This document shows, piece by piece, positions 60,757 to 64,000 of a stretch of DNA of 64,000 nucleotides (positions within the stretch are counted from its first letter, which is position 1; each line of letters begins with the position of its first letter). The translations under genes and the position numbers were made by a program. This stretch comes from Prevotella sp. UBA6994. GTDB lineage: Bacteria; Bacteroidota; Bacteroidia; Bacteroidales; Bacteroidaceae. The stretch spans positions 3,184 to 67,183 of the forward strand of contig DJXW01000035.1 in the NCBI GenBank assembly GCA_002449845.1, in the 5' to 3' direction. The notes beneath the pieces are model-generated. The model was not told where the DNA came from. It searched no databases and worked only from the letters and a program-made list of their open reading frames with translations.

Positions 60757-60775
60757 AACTGCCATTCTGGCAGTT
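60757..60775. other. Short hairpin AACTGCCA-TTC-TGGCAGTT
   Basis: Perfect 8-bp stem with a 3-base loop, 9 bases after the stop of the 99-residue ORF. The downstream bases are not a clear T tract, so it may be a 3' stabilising stem. The rest of 60776-60930 holds nothing else I can name. Confidence 0.5.
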
Positions 60776-60930
60776 TGATTGAAGGAGAAGTTCGGGCATA
60801 GAATTTGCTTTAATTGGGTATACAGAGGCAAGTGTGCCTTTGGAGATAGTTCTCGTTAGGCAATGGCGCAACATTTAACTTAAAAAATAGTGGAATGGTT
60901 AATTTCTTTCGTAGAAAGTAAAGCTATCTA

Positions 60931-60958
60931 GAGGACACTTAGTTGTCCTCCATTTTTT
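60931..60958 (+). terminator. Terminator of the caspase/sigma operon overlapping the CHAT gene end
   Basis: GAGGACA pairs with TGTCCTC around CTTAGT, followed by CATTTTTTTA. The stem includes the last codons and stop of the minus-strand CHAT gene, so one sequence serves both convergent transcripts. Confidence 0.75.
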
Positions 60959-63900
60959 TATCAAAACCATCCAGCAAAATAAAAGCAGCCCAGTATTTTG
61001 GAGAGTTATAGCATTGCTCGCCATTAGCGTTCCTATACTCTCGAAGATTCTTTTGAGCATTCAGCAATGACTGGTGTTTACTCTGACCAGAGAGGAGATT
61101 TTTATAGAACTGAGTCATCAATATCTGAGTTGCCTTGTCGTCAACCTCCCACAAACTCATTAAGATTGAGTTTGCACCTGCTTTCTTGAAACCCCGTTGG
61201 AGGCCAAAGACTCCTTCGCCTTGCGAAATGTCTCCTAATCCTGTTTGACAAGCGGAAAGAACGACCAAATCAAGACCATGCAAATCTACACCCGCAATTT
61301 CCTTAGCCGTCAAGATACCATCTTCAACATTGTCTGGTAGTGTATCACCTTCCAAAATATGATTTGCACCAGCCATAATCAAACCAGAACGTGTAAGTGC
61401 CTTATCTTCTTCCGATGCGATGTGATTATCTAATTGAAGAAATTTATAGTCTGCACTATCCACCTCTTCCTTTGTATAATAGAACCCATGTGTAGATATA
61501 TGCAAACAGCAGAACTTTCTTCCTGAGAGAGCTTTAAATGACTCTTCCGTTCCTAATGATGCCGTATCCAATAAGCATATCCATTTTGCTTTACTTAGTT
61601 CTTCTGCTATTTTATCAACTTCTATTTTAGTATGCTCAAGATACCCTTTCCCTCCACGTAGCCCCATACCTCGCACATCAGCATGGTCTACAAATGTTTC
61701 GTCTAAAAGGGCTAAACTCCTTTTCGTGTTTGCAGTGTCAGTTTTTGCATAATAATCCAGGCCACCATATAGTACCGCATTAGTGTTTTTTTCTGATTTG
61801 TATTTTGTAACTAATTCGCGTGTCGAGGATAATCTGTAAATATTGTAATCCTCCATTCCTGGTAAGTACTCTATTCCCATGTTATATAGAGCACTAGATG
61901 GCGAAAAGTAAATATCCTTTATACCTTTCAATTCTGCCATTATTGGGGTCCAAACAAGTTTGGCCATTTCCTTACATTGATAATATGATGTATCGGGAAT
62001 CTGCTTTAATTGTTTACTTTCAAATAGAACTGTCATTTGGGGATGTTCTGAATCTTTACGAAGAGTAAGTGCTGCATACACTGATTGGCTGCTATTCCAT
62101 ATAGGAAATTCAATAAACTCTATTGCTAATTCGTCTTCCTTCAAAGCATTACGTACATCTGTCCAACTAGGAAAATATGTTTCCAATGCTCTAGTAGTAT
62201 CAAGATAAGTAATAAATTCTCTTTGTAGTTGCACAATTTCCCAATACTTATTTTGCGAAAACGGTTTATGTGTCTTTATCATGTATTGATATGAACACAT
62301 TTCTCTATTAATTCGATTAATATAATTCAATGAAATTGAATCATGCGTTGATCTTATATACTGTCGCAATCTGTTCCCCGCAGTCAAACGGAATTCTTTG
62401 GTAATTAAGGCACCATTGTATGCCATTTTGTATAAATCTGGAGTATTAGTTTTGTATGCGAAATATGGTATATGAATAGTCAGAACTGGTGAATAAGCCA
62501 CATCAAATGCTTCTTCGTAATATGCCCCAGGTTTTATAATTGTTGGTTCTTTAATTATACTTTTTAGTCCTTCAATACTAGTTTTATAAGAGTTCTTGCA
62601 CCAAGATACCAAAGCATCATTATCACTGAGAACGTAAAAATAATAAGGATTATTTCTATCATGTTTTACTGCATTGATGATATCTCCTTTATGATAGTAA
62701 CAGTATCCAATGGCTCTAGTTAGTGATTGCTGTATAAAATCTACAAGTGTTACAGATTGCTCTGTAGAAAGATAATCATGATTTGCCCAAACTTCTTGTA
62801 TCCATTCATTTCGTCTTGCTTTATACATGCTATCAATAGTTAAATATTGCATCAGGGCAATATCATAATGACGATAGTGATAATTAAAATCAGCAATCCT
62901 TTGCAAAGCACTTGCAAAAAACCAGGAATTCGGGAAATTCTTTTTTGCTTTATCCCTAACCTCCTTCCAAATATTTATACTAATATGAGTTTCGTATGTG
63001 GTTTTAGTGAAATTGATATCGAGATCTGTTGCGACGTTCATCAGACGTTCTAAATATTGCACCCCATTAACATCATAAATGTGGCTACATACATCAATTA
63101 TTTCTTTGTCGAGTTCTGGAATTTCCTGCGTTTGTTTATCCATTATCAAAGCTTTCCTATATAATGTCAAAAAGTTTTCGTAACATTTGCTGTACTTTCC
63201 ATATTTTCTTATCTTTGACATTAAGGTCTCGCATTTACTAACGACAACTGGCAGGTGTTTCCCATTCATATTAATACTTATATTCCATAGGGTACTATTA
63301 ATTTCATCCAGTTCTTTCTGAATTTCATCATCTCCATGGAAGTTGAGACAATTATAGATATTTTTAAAATGCGACAAAACGTTTTGATCATCAGGTGACG
63401 CATTCATAAAGAAATTTTGAACCCGATATTTTGATATGATTTTCCTCATTATTTCATTTTTTTCCTTTGGAGAACAATATGACCAACTCATTTTTAAATA
63501 TTGACTTAATAAATATGCAGCTCTGCCGTATTTCCCTAATGAAATTAGAGTGTCGATATGATTTTCAAAAGAAGAAAACAATTCTTTGTATGGTTTGGTC
63601 ACTTCCCTATTCTGAAAAGGAATAGAGAAGCTAATATTATGTGAGATAAGATTTATAATGCCATCCGTTGAGTAGATGGGTTCAAAATGTTCCTCAAACT
63701 TTACTTGGACACCTCCTTTAAATATTTTACGTGGATGACGATTAATAGGAAGAGTTGTATAAATAATGTGATATTCCTTATCTTTTGCTGTTAATGATTC
63801 ATCCATTTTACTTCTTACCCAACATCCGTTCCCAAAAGGAATAAAATAACCTCGTAAAATCGTACAGTCATCTTTGAATTCTATTGATTCGTAGAACCAT

Positions 63901-64000
63901 TGGGCCCACTCAAAATTATTGGACACATTAAGCTTAACCACTTGTGCAAAAGCGCATGAAGGTAAGAGCAAAAAATATATAAGGAATGTTCTAAAAATTA
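60939..64000 (-). CDS. Secreted CHAT-domain protease (5' start outside window)
   Basis: At least 1019 residues are visible. The frame is open to the window edge, with IFRTFLIYFLLLPSCAFAQ forming most of a signal peptide; the initiating Met lies just beyond position 64000, so the TTG at 63971 is not the start. The central region is long and helical with tetratricopeptide-like pairs (FASALQRIADFNYHYRHYDI, then ALMQYLTIDSMY). The C-terminal CHAT domain (about the last 380 residues) has CCLHISTHGFYYTKEEVD with the catalytic His (codon 61488-61490) and LVVLSACQTGLGD with the catalytic Cys (codon 61248-61250). GFKKAGANSILMSLWEVDDK is conserved. CHAT proteases are clan CD relatives of caspases. It is convergent with the caspase/sigma operon. 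Confidence 0.93.
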   Translation of the reverse strand, partial: IFRTFLIYFLLLPSCAFAQVVKLNVSNNFEWAQWFYESIEFKDDCTILRGYFIPFGNGCWVRSKMDESLTAKDKEYHIIYTTLPINRHPRKIFKGGVQVKFEEHFEPIYSTDGIINLISHNISFSIPFQNREVTKPYKELFSSFENHIDTLISLGKYGRAAYLLSQYLKMSWSYCSPKEKNEIMRKIISKYRVQNFFMNASPDDQNVLSHFKNIYNCLNFHGDDEIQKELDEINSTLWNISINMNGKHLPVVVSKCETLMSKIRKYGKYSKCYENFLTLYRKALIMDKQTQEIPELDKEIIDVCSHIYDVNGVQYLERLMNVATDLDINFTKTTYETHISINIWKEVRDKAKKNFPNSWFFASALQRIADFNYHYRHYDIALMQYLTIDSMYKARRNEWIQEVWANHDYLSTEQSVTLVDFIQQSLTRAIGYCYYHKGDIINAVKHDRNNPYYFYVLSDNDALVSWCKNSYKTSIEGLKSIIKEPTIIKPGAYYEEAFDVAYSPVLTIHIPYFAYKTNTPDLYKMAYNGALITKEFRLTAGNRLRQYIRSTHDSISLNYINRINREMCSYQYMIKTHKPFSQNKYWEIVQLQREFITYLDTTRALETYFPSWTDVRNALKEDELAIEFIEFPIWNSSQSVYAALTLRKDSEHPQMTVLFESKQLKQIPDTSYYQCKEMAKLVWTPIMAELKGIKDIYFSPSSALYNMGIEYLPGMEDYNIYRLSSTRELVTKYKSEKNTNAVLYGGLDYYAKTDTANTKRSLALLDETFVDHADVRGMGLRGGKGYLEHTKIEVDKIAEELSKAKWICLLDTASLGTEESFKALSGRKFCCLHISTHGFYYTKEEVDSADYKFLQLDNHIASEEDKALTRSGLIMAGANHILEGDTLPDNVEDGILTAKEIAGVDLHGLDLVVLSACQTGLGDISQGEGVFGLQRGFKKAGANSILMSLWEVDDKATQILMTQFYKNLLSGQSKHQSLLNAQKNLREYRNANGEQCYNSPKYWAAFILLDGFDKKMEDN

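Noticed and set aside
63971..63971. TTG as the start of the CHAT gene
   Set aside because: The frame continues upstream to the window edge with a hydrophobic run that completes a signal peptide, so the true start lies outside.
1..64000. tRNA, rRNA or known riboswitch genes
   Set aside because: I looked through the gaps for tRNA cloverleaf features and common aptamers and saw none that could be supported by eye.

Overview
The window looks like chromosomal DNA of a Bacteroidetes of the Prevotella/Segatella type. The evidence is two SusC/SusD pairs, many secreted proteins with C-terminal tails of the form G-[IV]-Y-I-[VI]-N-G-K-K, a C10 (streptopain-like) peptidase, CotH, DUF6055 and BACON proteins, and promoters matching the Bacteroidetes pattern TTTG/TTG-N19-20-TAnnTTTG. 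The genus is an inference; no rRNA gene is present.

1-11.6 kb: a partial flavo-diiron protein, a PfkB sugar kinase coupled to an M16 peptidase, and a divergent pair of secreted HExxH proteins with a small secreted partner. Then comes the operon dapB-lepB-wbqC. The wbqC-like gene carries two in-frame copies of a heptamer-rich repeat element, and a third copy lies in the intergenic gap.

11.8-37 kb: a pectin/arabinan utilisation region, almost all on the minus strand. One block is susC-susD-DUF5123-type lipoprotein-GH28, followed by a second susC-susD. A second block runs from a dockerin-like protein through a 58-residue peptide gene, a tandem GH43 protein and a BACON lipoprotein to dusB. A third is a single GH43 endo-arabinanase-like gene. 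Together they would bind, import and cut pectic galacturonan and arabinan side chains.

37-52.5 kb: an APH-type sugar kinase, a C10 peptidase, AT-rich surface-glycan genes (two GT2 transferases and a UDP-sugar dehydrogenase), a very large CotH-kinase/lamin-tail protein, and carB.

52.6-58.2 kb: an accessory island. It holds a 38-residue gene with a strong Shine-Dalgarno and its own terminator, a heptamer repeat field, five iterons at a 21-bp period, and two ~204-bp direct repeats. Between the repeats lie a small membrane protein with a G9 tract, a DUF234-type ATPase and a truncated RhuM fragment. Beyond them two unknown genes diverge from a mirrored sigma70-like promoter.

58.2-64 kb: a secreted caspase-like protease, an ECF-like sigma factor, a one-pass membrane protein (likely anti-sigma) and a small ORF face a secreted CHAT protease running off the window end. 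This caspase/sigma/membrane regulator/CHAT set is the strongest candidate for an undescribed system.
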